Below are positions 24,701 to 33,975 of a stretch of DNA of 64,000 bases, one piece after another. Under the pieces are notes generated by a model. That model saw only the letters and a list, made by a program, of their open reading frames with translations, did not search any database and was not told where the DNA came from. The stretch covers positions 76,347,410 through 76,411,409 of the forward strand of contig NC_134839.1 of NCBI RefSeq assembly GCF_965363235.1, written 5' to 3'. The stretch is from Mytilus galloprovincialis (Eukaryota > Mollusca > Bivalvia > Mytilida > Mytilidae). A program made the position numbers and the translations under genes. Positions within the stretch are counted from its first letter, which is position 1, and each line of letters begins with the position of its first letter.

Positions 24701-25620
24701 GGTAAAATTTGATTACAAAACCTCTTTACTTTTTTTAGAAATTTAAATGTACTATGTGTTTCTTGTATGGATTGCTGTAATTGTTATAAGTTAGAGAATT
24801 TGCCTGTTTAAAATCAACTGGAATACAGAACATTGATTGTATGAAATTGAACCAATATAAATTGTTGAAATTGTGTATATAGATAATTTTAATCAGATAG
24901 ATAGTATGAGTTTCTTAAAGGTAAAGATTGCAAGAATTGTAATCAAAATCCTATGGTACTGAAATGATATCTAAATCTTCAAAGGTTTATTGCAACTTTT
25001 TGTGATACACAAAATACAGTGCATTGATCATAACATTCTATACATCCTATCCATGAGCATTAGAAATTTATCAATGAAATATATGCTCAGATATATATAA
25101 GTTACAAAATTATGTTATACTTGTCAAGAAAATTAAATAACTTGTGCATGGTGTGTCTGTGATTATCTTCTGTTCTAAAAATATCAATGTTGTCATTGCT
25201 ACAGAAATCTTAAAAATTGAAGTTATCTCCCTTTGTCGATAATTTTAGTTGAATCAACTTAAATCATTTCAATATTTAATTTTACTTTCCGCTTATAAAT
25301 GAAAACAATATTTACCCTTCAGTACTTACAAACGCATCGATTATTTACAAATTTGATTTGTAGAGTGTTGTTTTTTTAAATTTTTTCAATGATTTTATAG
25401 GTTTCTCTTCGACTAATGAGTTTTGAATTTTTTTTTTGGTAACTTCTGTTATTATTAAATATTTTGTGTATTTCAGGCTGCTAACAGTCGACCAGAATCA
25501 GCCTATGCTTACAACAGTGACCCTTTCATCCATGCTGCAGTAACAGGGGACGTTTTAGCTGACCAAGAGGAAAAAATGTCTGGTCACCAAATACAACCTC
25601 AGTTCTCATTATGGAGATGA
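8537..25620 (+). CDS. Small ankyrin-repeat protein, 226 aa, eight exons
   Basis: Coding exons are 8537-8641, 18351-18429, 20236-20289, 21063-21133, 21653-21711, 22203-22314, 24347-24403 and 25477-25620 (TGA). Every junction has GT/AG and the frame is kept across phases 0, 1, 1, 0, 2, 0 and 0, giving 226 residues. Residues 1-57 look helical and acidic. A first ankyrin repeat runs from about residue 58 (LYIACFWGMKETVQEILSKR). A canonical second covers about 90-122 (TPLHAACFQEHGPIVMILLEAGA). A partial third follows (RTAKDFASASDKVWPHFAAL). The C-terminus from 160 is low-complexity and ends FSLWR. There is no signal peptide or membrane segment, so an intracellular scaffold or binding role is likely. 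The orthologue is not recognised. The exon structure is assembled by eye, but joining eight exons without a stop is strong support. Confidence 0.85.
8913..10585. mobile_element. TIR element copy 1 of a tandem pair, 1673 bp
   Basis: The ends are GGCTATATCGTGTTTCTATC at 8913 and, read inward from 10585, GGCTATATCCTTATTCTATC. ATTATCAT precedes it (8905-8912). The inside holds a tandem array at 9083-9905, a 26-bp palindrome near 10094-10120 and hairpins built on TTTATTTCGT. There is no transposase frame. GG ends with an 8-bp duplication would fit Merlin-, P- or hAT-like elements; the superfamily is undecided. It lies in intron 1 of the ankyrin gene. Confidence 0.75.
9083..9905. repeat. Internal satellite of copy 1, about 66-bp unit
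   Basis: About 12 units of a roughly 66-bp sequence containing CGATTTCAATAAAGAAGTGT followed by TATTAAATACGGGATAGAATGAGGATCAG. Single units differ by point changes and short deletions (for example a short unit near 9420 and partial units near 9800). The GGGATAGAATGAGGAT part of each unit resembles the element's own right inverted repeat. Confidence 0.85.
10592..12264. mobile_element. TIR element copy 2 of the tandem pair, 1673 bp
   Basis: This copy repeats 8913-10585 at a constant offset of 1679 bp. Every irregularity of the internal satellite (10762-11584) is reproduced, and I saw no difference. ATTATCAT follows it (12265-12272), matching the 8 bp before copy 1, while only ATTATC (10586-10591) separates the two copies. 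Confidence 0.8.
12273..12635. other. Intron 1 spacer
   Basis: AT-rich intron sequence between two elements. No gene or repeat was recognised. Confidence 0.5.
12636..13972. mobile_element. MITE-like element with a 125-bp internal tandem array
   Basis: The left end AGTCTCTCAAACAAAGTCT and, read inward, the right end AAGTCTCCCAAACAAAGCTC are inverted relatives. A TTATT microsatellite run and TTCTGCCACTTCTCAAAAAC follow the left end, as in a common bivalve repeat. From about 12,950 to 13,930 there are seven or eight units of about 125 bp. Each has CATATATATTCTTGTATGGG, a GTGAGTCCCTGGGGGTCA part, a C-rich run and GTCGAGATCCCCACCCC. Confidence 0.65.
13973..15500. other. Intron 1 spacer with one decayed repeat
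   Basis: AT-rich intron DNA without recognisable exons. 14,703-14,865 contains GTCAAGGTCACTATTGG and GGTCAAGGTCACTTTGAC about 145 bp apart, a decayed molluscan repeat of the GGTCAAGGTCA type. A TG-rich microsatellite lies at about 15,520-15,550. Confidence 0.4.
15625..17625. mobile_element. Bivalve ATACGACCGCAAA element, about 2 kb
   Basis: The element opens with ATACGACCGCAAATTTTG and closes with GCGGTCGTATAAAGCTACG, so the GACCGCA/TGCGGTC motif is inverted at its ends. A GTC microsatellite lies at about 15,673-15,718. It contains about four units of a 155-bp repeat (15,720-16,330: TATGACCACAAAAGAA, GTCCCAACAGTTTAGGAATT) and then about four units of a 145-bp repeat (16,350-16,880: GTTCTTTGATATGCTGAATC). 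I know this arrangement as a widespread bivalve repeat. No functional frame was seen. Confidence 0.65.
17626..18350. other. End of intron 1
   Basis: AT-rich intron DNA leading to the exon 2 acceptor (TTGTTCTTAG at 18341-18350). Nothing else was recognised. Confidence 0.5.
18412..18905. repeat. Minisatellite that includes the exon 2 splice donor
   Basis: A unit of about 35 bp, CAGTTATATATAGGTATAAT followed by ATATATTACCAAAAT, occurs about six times (starting near 18,417, 18,452, 18,767, 18,802, 18,837 and 18,872). The first unit covers the last 14 bases of exon 2 and its donor (TATATAG|GTATAA at 18429/18430). The array is split after the second unit by the 273-bp insertion at 18475. Confidence 0.8.
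18475..18747. mobile_element. Small hairpin element in the minisatellite
   Basis: ATAATATA at 18467-18474 and 18748-18755 may be an 8-bp target duplication, although the surroundings are an AT repeat. The first 100 bp form a strong hairpin: GGGTTATTGCATGAATATTG pairs with its reverse complement ending at about 18573, with an inner ATTGTCCC/GGGACAAT pair. Both ends carry TTATTGCAT-like sequence. No frame is present. Confidence 0.55.
18906..19430. repeat. Intron 2 spacer with a decayed repeat
   Basis: Around 19,150-19,340 the sequence reads GGGTTATTTTTGCGCGTG, TTTTGGCGAATTAAAAAC and GGCGGTTTTGTTCTACTCGT. This resembles a dispersed bivalve repeat but has no clear ends. Its short open frames carry no recognisable domain. 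Confidence 0.35.
19431..19590. mobile_element. Foldback hairpin of about 160 bp
   Basis: Two arms of about 60 bp are nearly complementary. The left arm (19431-19490) ends GTGACCGAACAACAC and the right arm starts GTGTTGTTCGGTCAC. They are separated by about 40 bp whose centre is itself palindromic (TGCGCGTAGCGCA). This is a typical foldback MITE; a target duplication was not resolved. Confidence 0.65.
20434..20480. repeat. Fragment of a GGGGGCATTAAG-type bivalve repeat
   Basis: CCACCACAGCAGAGGGGGCA followed by TTAAGTTTTATCCTTGT matches a common bivalve dispersed repeat. It lies in intron 3, and the right boundary is unclear. Confidence 0.4.
20763..20965 (-). mobile_element. Retroelement tail, family A (diverged)
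   Basis: It begins GAAGATGTGGTATGAGTGCC AATGAGACAACTC and keeps the GCTATAAAGGGCC part and the CATTCAAACAGGAAAACTAAC part of the family. It is an old copy in intron 3. Confidence 0.55.
21463..21503 (-). mobile_element. Short retroelement tail, family A
   Basis: Only the terminal 40 bp are present (AGAAGATGTGGTATGAGAGC then CAATGAGACAACTCTC). This is a severely truncated copy in intron 4. Confidence 0.5.
21886..21952. repeat. Short dispersed repeat, intron 5
   Basis: TTTCCTATTGCTACATTATG, then AAAAAAGCCAACCATACCTG and ATAATGTCACATAAA, correspond to 60888-60955 with scattered differences. It is a small dispersed repeat of unknown class. Confidence 0.45.
23252..23975. mobile_element. Element with clustered CGGATAAAACGGATG motifs
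   Basis: This intron 6 block begins GCTTTGGTCACACTTTAC. Its left part contains GTTATCCGTTGAGAGTCC and CCGGATAAAACGGATGAAC (near 23,510). The right part contains the inverse, CATCCGTTTTATCCGTTA (near 23,808), then CGTCCAGTAGAAGTCCG twice and several ACGGAT motifs to about 23,970. This looks like a non-autonomous DNA element with repeated inverted subterminal motifs; its exact ends are uncertain. Confidence 0.5.
24075..24222. mobile_element. Truncated right end of the ATACGACCGCAAA element family
   Basis: ACAATCCAAATTCAGACAG, CTTGAATATTGTGTCCAAAT and TTCAGGGTTCAACTTCTGCA match 17,505-17,595 with substitutions. It is an old fragment in intron 6. Confidence 0.55.
24404..25476. other. Intron 7 of the ankyrin gene
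   Basis: AT-rich intron ending in GTATTTCAG before exon 8. No gene or clear repeat was recognised. Confidence 0.5.
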
Positions 25621-25735
25621 TACATTTTCTAGTCACAAATTTGTTTAATGTTATCCATTGTCACATTCATCAAAACCAGGGTATGCATAGCAAGGACTAC
25701 CATGTCAATAAATCATTCAACAAAAGTTCAGACCA
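25621..25735 (+). terminator. Probable 3-prime UTR and poly(A) signal, ankyrin gene
   Basis: AATAAA at 25707-25712 lies 87 bp after the stop codon. It is the first consensus polyadenylation signal, so cleavage is expected at about 25,725-25,735. Transcripts may extend further. Confidence 0.5.
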
Positions 25736-25994
25736 CCATAACAGTGATTTAGCCTTTGTTATTTAAAGCATGTTTGTATGGTAAAAGTCAGTACACTAGG
25801 TATATCCTTGATAAAACCAGGGCTAAATTTAGTATATATCAAATATGGACTGCATGTGTTAGAGAGTCATTTGAAACAACCAAGGTGGTTCTAGCCCATG
25901 ACTTCTTTCTTACAAATTTTTGGTTAACAGCCATTTTAGTCATTTAGAAGTCAGTTGATTATCTGCAATGGAAATTGTTTTGTTAGTAATGATT

Positions 25995-26310
25995 TTTATG
26001 CCCCATTTATTATGCCCCATTTATGGGCATCATGTTTTCTGATCTGTGCATCCGTTTGTCTGTCTGTTCATCCATCCATTCATCTGTCCCTTTATCTGTC
26101 TGTCCCACTTCAGGTTAAAGTTTTGGGTCAAGGTAGTTTTTGATGAAGTTGAAGTCCAATCAACTTGAAACTTAGTACACATGTTCCCTATGATATGATC
26201 TTTCTAATTTTAATGCCAAATGAGAGATTTTCCCCCATTTTCCTGGTCCACTGAACATAGAAAATGATAGTGCGGATGGGGCATTCGTGTACTGGAGACA
26301 CATTCTTGTT
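25995..26310. repeat. Bivalve GGGGCATTCGTGT-type dispersed repeat
   Basis: It starts with TTTATGCCCCATTTATTATG, contains a CTGTCTGTTCATCCATCC stretch and a GGGTCAAGGTAG stretch, and ends GATGGGGCATTCGTGTACTG then ACACATTCTTGTT. TGCCCCAT and ATGGGGCA at the two ends are inverted relatives. Confidence 0.55.
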
Positions 26311-27010
26311 GTCTCTTGAAAAATTGAATTCTACAATTGTTTTTTTTACTTAAACATCTTTTCGTTTCTTTGATTTGATTTTTTTATATATAGATATGCT
26401 TCTACAAGTGTGTTAACATCTGGTATAAACAAAATAAAATGTTAAATTTTCTTCTAAGTTGGCACAATTAAGGTAAATTCTGACAAATAATAAAGGGAAA
26501 ATTTCCTATTTGAAAATTAAGATGTAGCATAAATCAGGGTGTTTTTTTATATATTTCTTTGGGTTTAGTTTATTGAAGTTTCATTCCTGAGTAACATAAG
26601 AAAGACTCATCATCTGGAATGACCAATCAGTAAGGCTCTTTCATAAAAAACTTTATTAAAAGTTGGAGATGTCTTTAATTTAAATAATAGGAACACTTTC
26701 ATAGATCTTAAATAATGATTGAATGGCAGAAATCAAAAGACAATATTCTTTAAATATTTGATGCTTACGTATAAGCAGATGTGAAGGTTAATCTGAATGT
26801 TAGCAGACAAGACAACAAGACAATGCATTATTATTTATGACTTAGAGAGGAAAAACAAATTGTAACTCTTGCCTTGGACTTTTTCCTTGGCATTTATCAT
26901 TGCATGGTTAATTTGTTTATATAAACAAAAAACAGATTGTACAGAGATTTTAAAGCAGCTTAGATTATTATTTAAAAAAAAAGAAGGCCCGTTTGAGGTT
27001 TTCTATCATT
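26311..27010. other. Intergenic DNA
   Basis: AT-rich, with no supported feature. Confidence 0.5.
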
Positions 27011-27424
27011 TGGTAAACCAAGGCGTTGTATAGTAAGACTATACAAATACTTGGATAAACAAAACATAAAGTGCTGACTGTGTTCTTGAAGATTGAAGTG
27101 CATTTATATCATTATAGCTATTGAAATAGGTACATTCATAAAAGAATATTTTCATATCTTGATTTTACAGGTAGTGTGATAAGTTGTAAAATAATGGAAA
27201 TATGATTTACTGTGAACTTACAACTTTCCATTACTTTGAAACTTATTTGTTACCAAAATAGTTCACAAAAATGACGTTCCAAAGTAGAAACCTATCATTT
27301 GTTTTATGTTAATTGCCTACTTTTTTTATTGTGAGGTTTAACATTGTATTTTATTTCAAAATGTATTTTATGTTTTAAAAACCAAGGATTTGTATAGTTA
27401 AATCTTACTATACAAATCCTTATA
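27011..27424. repeat. Candidate element with palindromic ends
   Basis: Two related hairpins lie 340 bp apart. At 27,018-27,054 CCAAGGCGTTGTATAGT pairs with ACTATACAAATACTTGG. At 27,386-27,423 AAGGATTTGTATAGT pairs perfectly with ACTATACAAATCCTT. Both are preceded by AAACCAAGG. They may be the two ends of one small element or two solo hairpins. Confidence 0.4.
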
Positions 27425-29235
27425 AAAGCTAAAGACTCATTTACACTATGTTGTGCAATCCAAGATATTTCCTTGTGTTGAAAATATTATTAGCATTGGA
27501 ATAAAACCTCTGAACCCTTATCCTATAAGTACTTATTAACAATTTTCTTTCGAATTTTATACTCCATTGCAAGTATCTAATGAGATGTTTTAAAAAATAG
27601 GAGGTACATGCAATAAATATTACATGTCCAGAATTTTTATTTTTCATATTTTGCAATAAAGTTCTTTGATATTTTATGTGCATATATTTTTACAATGTTT
27701 GAACTGCCATATTTGACTTTTAATGAATGTCTGGTGAATAATGAATTATTACTTACAGTATAAAGTTGGATGAGTGAAGAATGTAAAGTTTAAAATAATT
27801 TTTATATCAGTATTCAATTCATTTGTCATACAGCTATATACAATAATCCCCATGTTTACAGTTTGAATCAATCAATTCAGACTTATTAATATATAAAAAG
27901 TTGCCATATACAGCAGATAACAAGTATTAATAGTTATTATATTTCTCAAAATAGATGTATGAATGTGCTTTATTTATTGTTTCAATAGAGAATGACATGT
28001 TGTAAGTGAAAATATAAATATTGACTGTTTGTTGTTTTTTTAAATTAATGTTAAGTGGCAAATATTTGCACCATAACAAATAACAGTAAATCTGATAGGT
28101 ATGGTTTGCAAAGTGTGTTTAAATGAACTGTAGATTTGATGATTTAGACAACCTACAGAAAAAGAAAAAAAATACTTGATTGTGTCCCAGTTTACATGTA
28201 TAATAAAACTTTTTTCAAGCCATCTTCCTTTACAAATTTGAGAATACTGTTGAAACAGAGACTGGAATATTTGATATAAATCTTTCAAGTTATTTTTTTC
28301 CCCAAAAAAGTTTAAGATCTAGGAAACATTTCATTCCCTATCATTTTGTTTGTACTTTTTGTTTGTGTGAATAAAAGAAAGATTGCATTTGAAACTTATC
28401 TAAATAATTTGTTTTGATGCCATTTATACAATTTGAATATCACAGATGTATAAGTTGTTTGTTATTAATGGTGTAAAAACCCAATAACTGTGATTATTTG
28501 TTAACTGTTTGCATATTATATTTTGTTTTTATTGTTTGGAGTATTAATAAAAGGAATTTGATCCAAGCTAATTGTTGATAATTTACTATCTATTTATACA
28601 TTTATGTGCATGTTGAAAATAGTTCTTTTAATTTAGCAGGAATTTTACATAGATAACACAACAAACAGAATCAAGCAATATCGATTGTTGTATGGTCACT
28701 CTTTTTATCCATTTCTGATGGAGCTCCACTACCATGGTTATACCATGGAAGTATCATATGGTCAATATAATACTTACATGGTCATGCATAATAATAAAAA
28801 TTATTATTGGGATACCTATATAATCACTTAGGATTGGCTGCTTTTGTCTCTCTCACCATCATTTGTAAATAACATATATATGCAGATATTAGTAATGTAT
28901 AAATTTTGTTAGTAATTTACACATTATAATGACATAATAAAATAAAAATATATACCATAACAGAAATAACAATTTAAATATATTTACTATACTTTAAATA
29001 ACAAAACATACAGATATATATTTAAAAAAATATGTTTGAAGTAGAAAAAGAAAGAATAAATACACAAAATTATAGTGAATTCTGCATTATAGACCGGATA
29101 TTGAAGAGAACTGACAATTAGAGAGAAAAAAAAATAAATAAAAAAAGTTTTGCCTAGATGAATTTTAATTTAAAACATCCTATCCTATTTCTGTCAAATT
29201 TAAACATAAAGGTTTGCTTCTATATGTTTGTACAT
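27425..29235. other. Intergenic DNA
   Basis: Very AT-rich. Several short open frames on both strands have no recognisable domain and are treated as chance. No gene was supported. Confidence 0.5.
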
Positions 29236-29239
29236 TTAT

Positions 29240-29590
29240 TTATTTAACTGTCAAATAATATAGTGAAAGTATTCCACATTTCATCGAAAATTTCCAGTTT
29301 CTTGTTTTTTACAGCAATGTGTTTTTCAATACAGTAAAGATCCTGTATTTTCTTTTGCACTCCAAATAATGTAAGCCTTCTCTTAAAATATTTACAACCA
29401 AAAATATAATGTCTGATATGCAGAAAAATCAGGTTGGTCACATTTCTACTAAATGCTTTTGAGATATCTCCAAAAATACAATTTTGAATAGTAAAGGGAA
29501 TACTTATACCATTTGAAAGAAACCAATGTTTAGTTTCATTTAAAAATATTTGTACAATCTCACAATTCCAAGTGTAACTATTTGTGTAAA
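29240..29590 (-). mobile_element. LINE 3-prime fragment (L1/Tx1-like C-terminus)
   Basis: The minus strand reads SYTWNCEIVQIFLNETKHWF upstream of NLIFLHIRHYIFGCKYFKRR and ends KLEIFDEMWNTFTILFDS. The WNCEIVQ-FL, IRHYIFGCK and F-MWNTF order is that of the C-terminal end of L1/Tx1-type LINE ORF2 proteins. Only about 110 residues remain; the catalytic domains are absent. Confidence 0.6.
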
Positions 29591-29639
29591 GCTTATTATT
29601 TCAGAGGGTAGAAGAACTGGAGACTTCATACAATGTATA

Positions 29640-30235
29640 CAAAGTTTTGGTCAGTCATATCTCAATTAACCATTGACCTAACCTTTATTGTACTGTGAAT
29701 GCTTAAAAAATGTTCAGTTTTTTGTTCAGTAAATTTCTCACTTATTAGTAAGAGGATACTTATATTTTTAATACGGGTTCCTTTCAATGCTCATCTGACC
29801 TTGACCTTATTTTATGGATCAAGCATCAAGGTTCAAGTTACATAATAAGATACATGTACAACAATAAACTATATTTGGTGTATTGAATGGTGGAAAGGTG
29901 CAATTGTCTGTATGGCCGATTTTGTCTAACCTTGACCTTTTATATAGTTAATTGGTCAGTCGTAAGTCCTTCTTGTTAATTCTGTTTCTTAGATAATGAT
30001 ACTATAAGCAATAGGTCATCTTCGGTGTATAGATTGTAAGATGTATATGTCACTCTGGCATGAATCGTCTGACCTTGACCTCTTTTTCGTCATTCATTGG
30101 TCCTCGTGAACTATAAACAATATATATGCCAACTACATTTGTGGAATAATTGATTGATTGAAATGTGTAAATGTCTGTCTGGATTCGTTTATATAACCTT
30201 GACCTTGTCATGGATCATCGAAAATGTTAATTTTA
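29640..30235. repeat. Tandem repeat with TGACCTTGACC, about 135-bp unit
   Basis: About four diverged units carry (C/T)(T/A)ACCTTGACCT at about 29,796, 29,928, 30,070 and 30,194, a spacing of 126-141 bp. Other shared phrases are GTATAGATTGTAAGATG and CAATTGTCTGTATGG. This is a known type of molluscan dispersed tandem repeat. Confidence 0.6.
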
Positions 30236-33200
30236 TTTAATACTTGTAGATAACTTTTCTCAAAGATTTTCCACTCAAAGTCAAATCCGGTCAGTTAAGC
30301 GGTTGAGACATCTCAGGTTGTGGAATTTTAAATATATATTCTGTGTATTTCAATGTTTGCGCAAAATTACAAAAGAAATCCTCAGACAGGGTGACTAAAA
30401 GTTGAGCATGTTAAACGAAAACCATTTTTGGGTGGATATTATGTTAAAGAAAAAATTATCTATTATAATAACATTTCTTAAACGTTTCTTAAACGGTTTG
30501 AAATTATTGCTTCTTCCCGTTTTGAATTTGAAAAGATGAATAAACACCAATGGTTGTCAAGAATATTTGTACCTCAACACTGTTACGTCAGATTTGTTTA
30601 TAGTTGTCAAGCGGAATCTGTGTTATTCAACTTCCTGATATTTTCTCGCTATGATATTACTTGCGCTAACTAAAAAGTGAAAGAAGAAAAATCCTCTTTT
30701 TCCGTGGTTTTGCTTATTTTTGGTGTCAATTTTAAGCGACTTATCATTAGCGAAAACGTTAATTATATTAAAAAGGAGAAGATTTACCGCTACAACCCGT
30801 CATGCACATCAATTGCTTCTATATAACTACTATTTTACAACCCGTTGAGCTGGCATTGTAGAAATACACCAATACCTTCTATATAACTATTACTTTTACG
30901 ACCAACTGTTTCAATAATTTGTCTAGCTACTTAATGTTTCTGTGTCTAATTAAATTCTGAAATAATGGAAAAGGTCTTTCAACGAAATCTTAGTGGTTAA
31001 ATTTTGCCACGTGATGTCTGTACAATTCCCCGCCATCTGTCAAATATTCAGTCTGCTTGGAGAGGACCTTTCACACATATGCCGACCTATTCTTATCTAT
31101 TATCTTAACTAATGCTACCGGTGTTTACTGTGAATGAATGATATCTCGCATGTAAATAATATAAATATTAAAAAAATTAAAGATTTTTTTTTTATTCTCT
31201 CGGCACACTATGGTATTATTTTAGTTCAACTACATATAAAGACCCTTCATTAGATCAGATCATGGGAGGGCATATTACCAAATCTAACAAATAATAATAC
31301 TTCCATGCATAGGTCAATTGCGTTTTGTCTGTTTGTTTGTAATACAAATGTATATAAAACACGCAGGCGCCAAAATTATATATTACTGGCTGTCCTCCAA
31401 GAATTAGATAGTATGAATATCATATTCACCAAAGAACATTATATCAAAACAAATAAAATAGTTTAAAAAGTTTACTTATTGTAAATTAAGATATAATTTA
31501 ATGTATATTATCCAGAAACATTTTAGTGTCGTGTGCATCGAACTCTATATGATATGTTTAATTATAAAACTGACATGCAGCCTTGAAATTAAGTCATTGA
31601 CGTGAAAAGATAATTTGCCAGTTGTCCAAAATGATGGTTTAATTTATTTGTCAAAAGTAGGAACCTATAAATTGCATACCCCGTTCTAAAGAAAAATGAT
31701 ATGGTCACAGATTAAGAAACAATAAGTTAATGCAATTACTTGCATAAGAAATTTGATAAAACAAATTAGCGTTTTGAAAACTATCTTCCTTTTCAGAAGC
31801 CCGACGTCAATGCACGTGCATCGAGGATTCTTATTGGTTATAGAATCACTTCCGTAATTCACGCAAACCTAATCTACATAACTAACGAAGTTTAATCATC
31901 ATTGATTGGCTTTGGAGTGTGGCCTGAAGTAAACAAGATTTAAACAATTCGTTTTTCTTTTATTAACTTTGATATTTTGCTTGCATCCTTTCTAGTCGTC
32001 ATAGAAAAAAAAGTTCCAAGATAATCAGTCATCTACGAATTACAAAATATCTGTATTATCAACTTCCGTATTCAACCATACTTGGCGTACAAAGCACTAG
32101 AAAGAGCCACAGAATTTTTTTTTAAAGTAATTGTTTATTTAAAATTCAATCTGAGGTCAATTCTTTACTTGTCAGATTCCTCAAACCCTTTTCTGTCTGT
32201 ACTTGGATATGTTACCCCTGGCATAAAAAACCCATTACAAATTGTGTATCGCACCTTTTTCAAAACTGATATATAAAGGCAGCTCAAATAAATATAAAAA
32301 AAGCCAAACAAACATAAACATAAGCAACCTTGTCGAAATTGAATTTGTAAATTATTAATACTGTCGAAAGTTCGGGAGAAAACTCCACAGAATTTCAACA
32401 CATCAACACAAAAAAAATCTCTTGTTAGAATTTTGATTATGGATTAAAAAGAAAGAATTGCAAGTCATACACAGTTATAAATATAAAATAAACATATAAA
32501 ATAAACATATGATAAAGAAATCAGTACTGCTAAATGCACCGTATTTGTTATCATATCAATACTAGACAGACAATCATCAGACGGACAATAAATCACCAAG
32601 TAACACATACTTATTAAGTAGGTGTGAATCATTTATTCTTACACAATTATTACTTATTGAAATATCAAGATAAACACCCCGCTGTGACTGTCTCGTTCAT
32701 CAGTGACATATTTTCGGAGGTAGAAGAGTTTTTCATACGAAATATATTTTTTTTCACCTCTTTCTACTTCTAGGCAGGTTTATGAATTTCGCGCGGCCAA
32801 GTCAGATTATTTCATTGTCAATCTTGTACAACAACACAATTATTTCCTATTTTGTACGCATTTTATGGGTCACAATGTATATGTTCTTTCCTTTCTTAGG
32901 CAGTCTTATTTATTTTGAGTTTTTACAGGATTTTAAATTCCAAGATCTCCCTATCTCCTAAAAAAATCAAATCATCGTCCCCTGGTACTAAAACGGCACA
33001 ATGTGTTTTACTTGAGTTCATAGGTACTGCATTTTGCAATGTGACAAACACTAAATTGACTCTCTGGTTACATCTGTTATCACAAAATGTCGAAATATCA
33101 ACTTGTAAATTAGACCCTATTAATATTTCAGAATTTTAGGGTGAAATACCCCACTGAATTTCAACACAAAAAAATATCTGGTTTGAATATTAATTATAAA

Positions 33201-33975
33201 TAAAGAACTTAGATATAATTGCTTTTTATTATCGTCTGGAATTCTATACCATTGTTCAATTACACTTTAAATCTTTACGTGAAAGCAACACAATGTTCAC
33301 AATTGATATATATTGCAAAAACATGGCAATATCAAAACTATGAAAAAGTTTGAAAAGAGATGAGACAATATCACAGTATTTGTTTCACTTCTATGGGAAG
33401 CAATCTGAATGGTGTTGAAACCTAGTGGAATCTTATGACACTTCTGAAACCCCTTTGCCCATGCGTTTACAATCCTTATTTGAATGAGCCAGATATACCA
33501 ATAACTGCAGTAACTCCATGCTTTTTACTGTGATATGATTTATATAGCAGAAATTTAACAAACTACTGAGTGCTCCAATGACTTAAATCAACTTAGTGTA
33601 TATATCACACATGCTTTACCAAAAGTCAAAAATAATGGCAAACAACATTTCTAATACAAAGAATATTACTTTTTCATCGCCTCACAATTGAAATAAAAAA
33701 TCTTTAAAAAGATGGACATTTTAAAAGTACATGTTTTTCATCCTCTCAATTAAAGACAGACTCTGTTGCACAGTACGTTTTTTCCTTTCATATCGACCAG
33801 TTAATTTTTTTATTGATTTAAAAACATTCAGGGAGAGAATTGTCACTTTTGAGAATTGTACAAAACTGCCGTCAACGTAACAATATGTAAATGTTTCATC
33901 GGCTGTACTGATAGTGACGACGTCGTCGCCATAGACGCGGCAAGAGTTTGAGTATAGCTTGACAAGGACACATAG
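30236..33975. other. Intergenic region upstream of fascin
   Basis: No gene was recognised. A diverged internal duplication is visible: GAATTTCAACACA with its following 60 bp at about 32,390-32,460 recurs at 33,150-33,215. A 12-bp palindrome GACGACGTCGTC lies at about 33,916-33,927, 50 bp before the fascin ATG. The fascin promoter should lie in this region, but no TATA or start site can be fixed. Confidence 0.4.
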
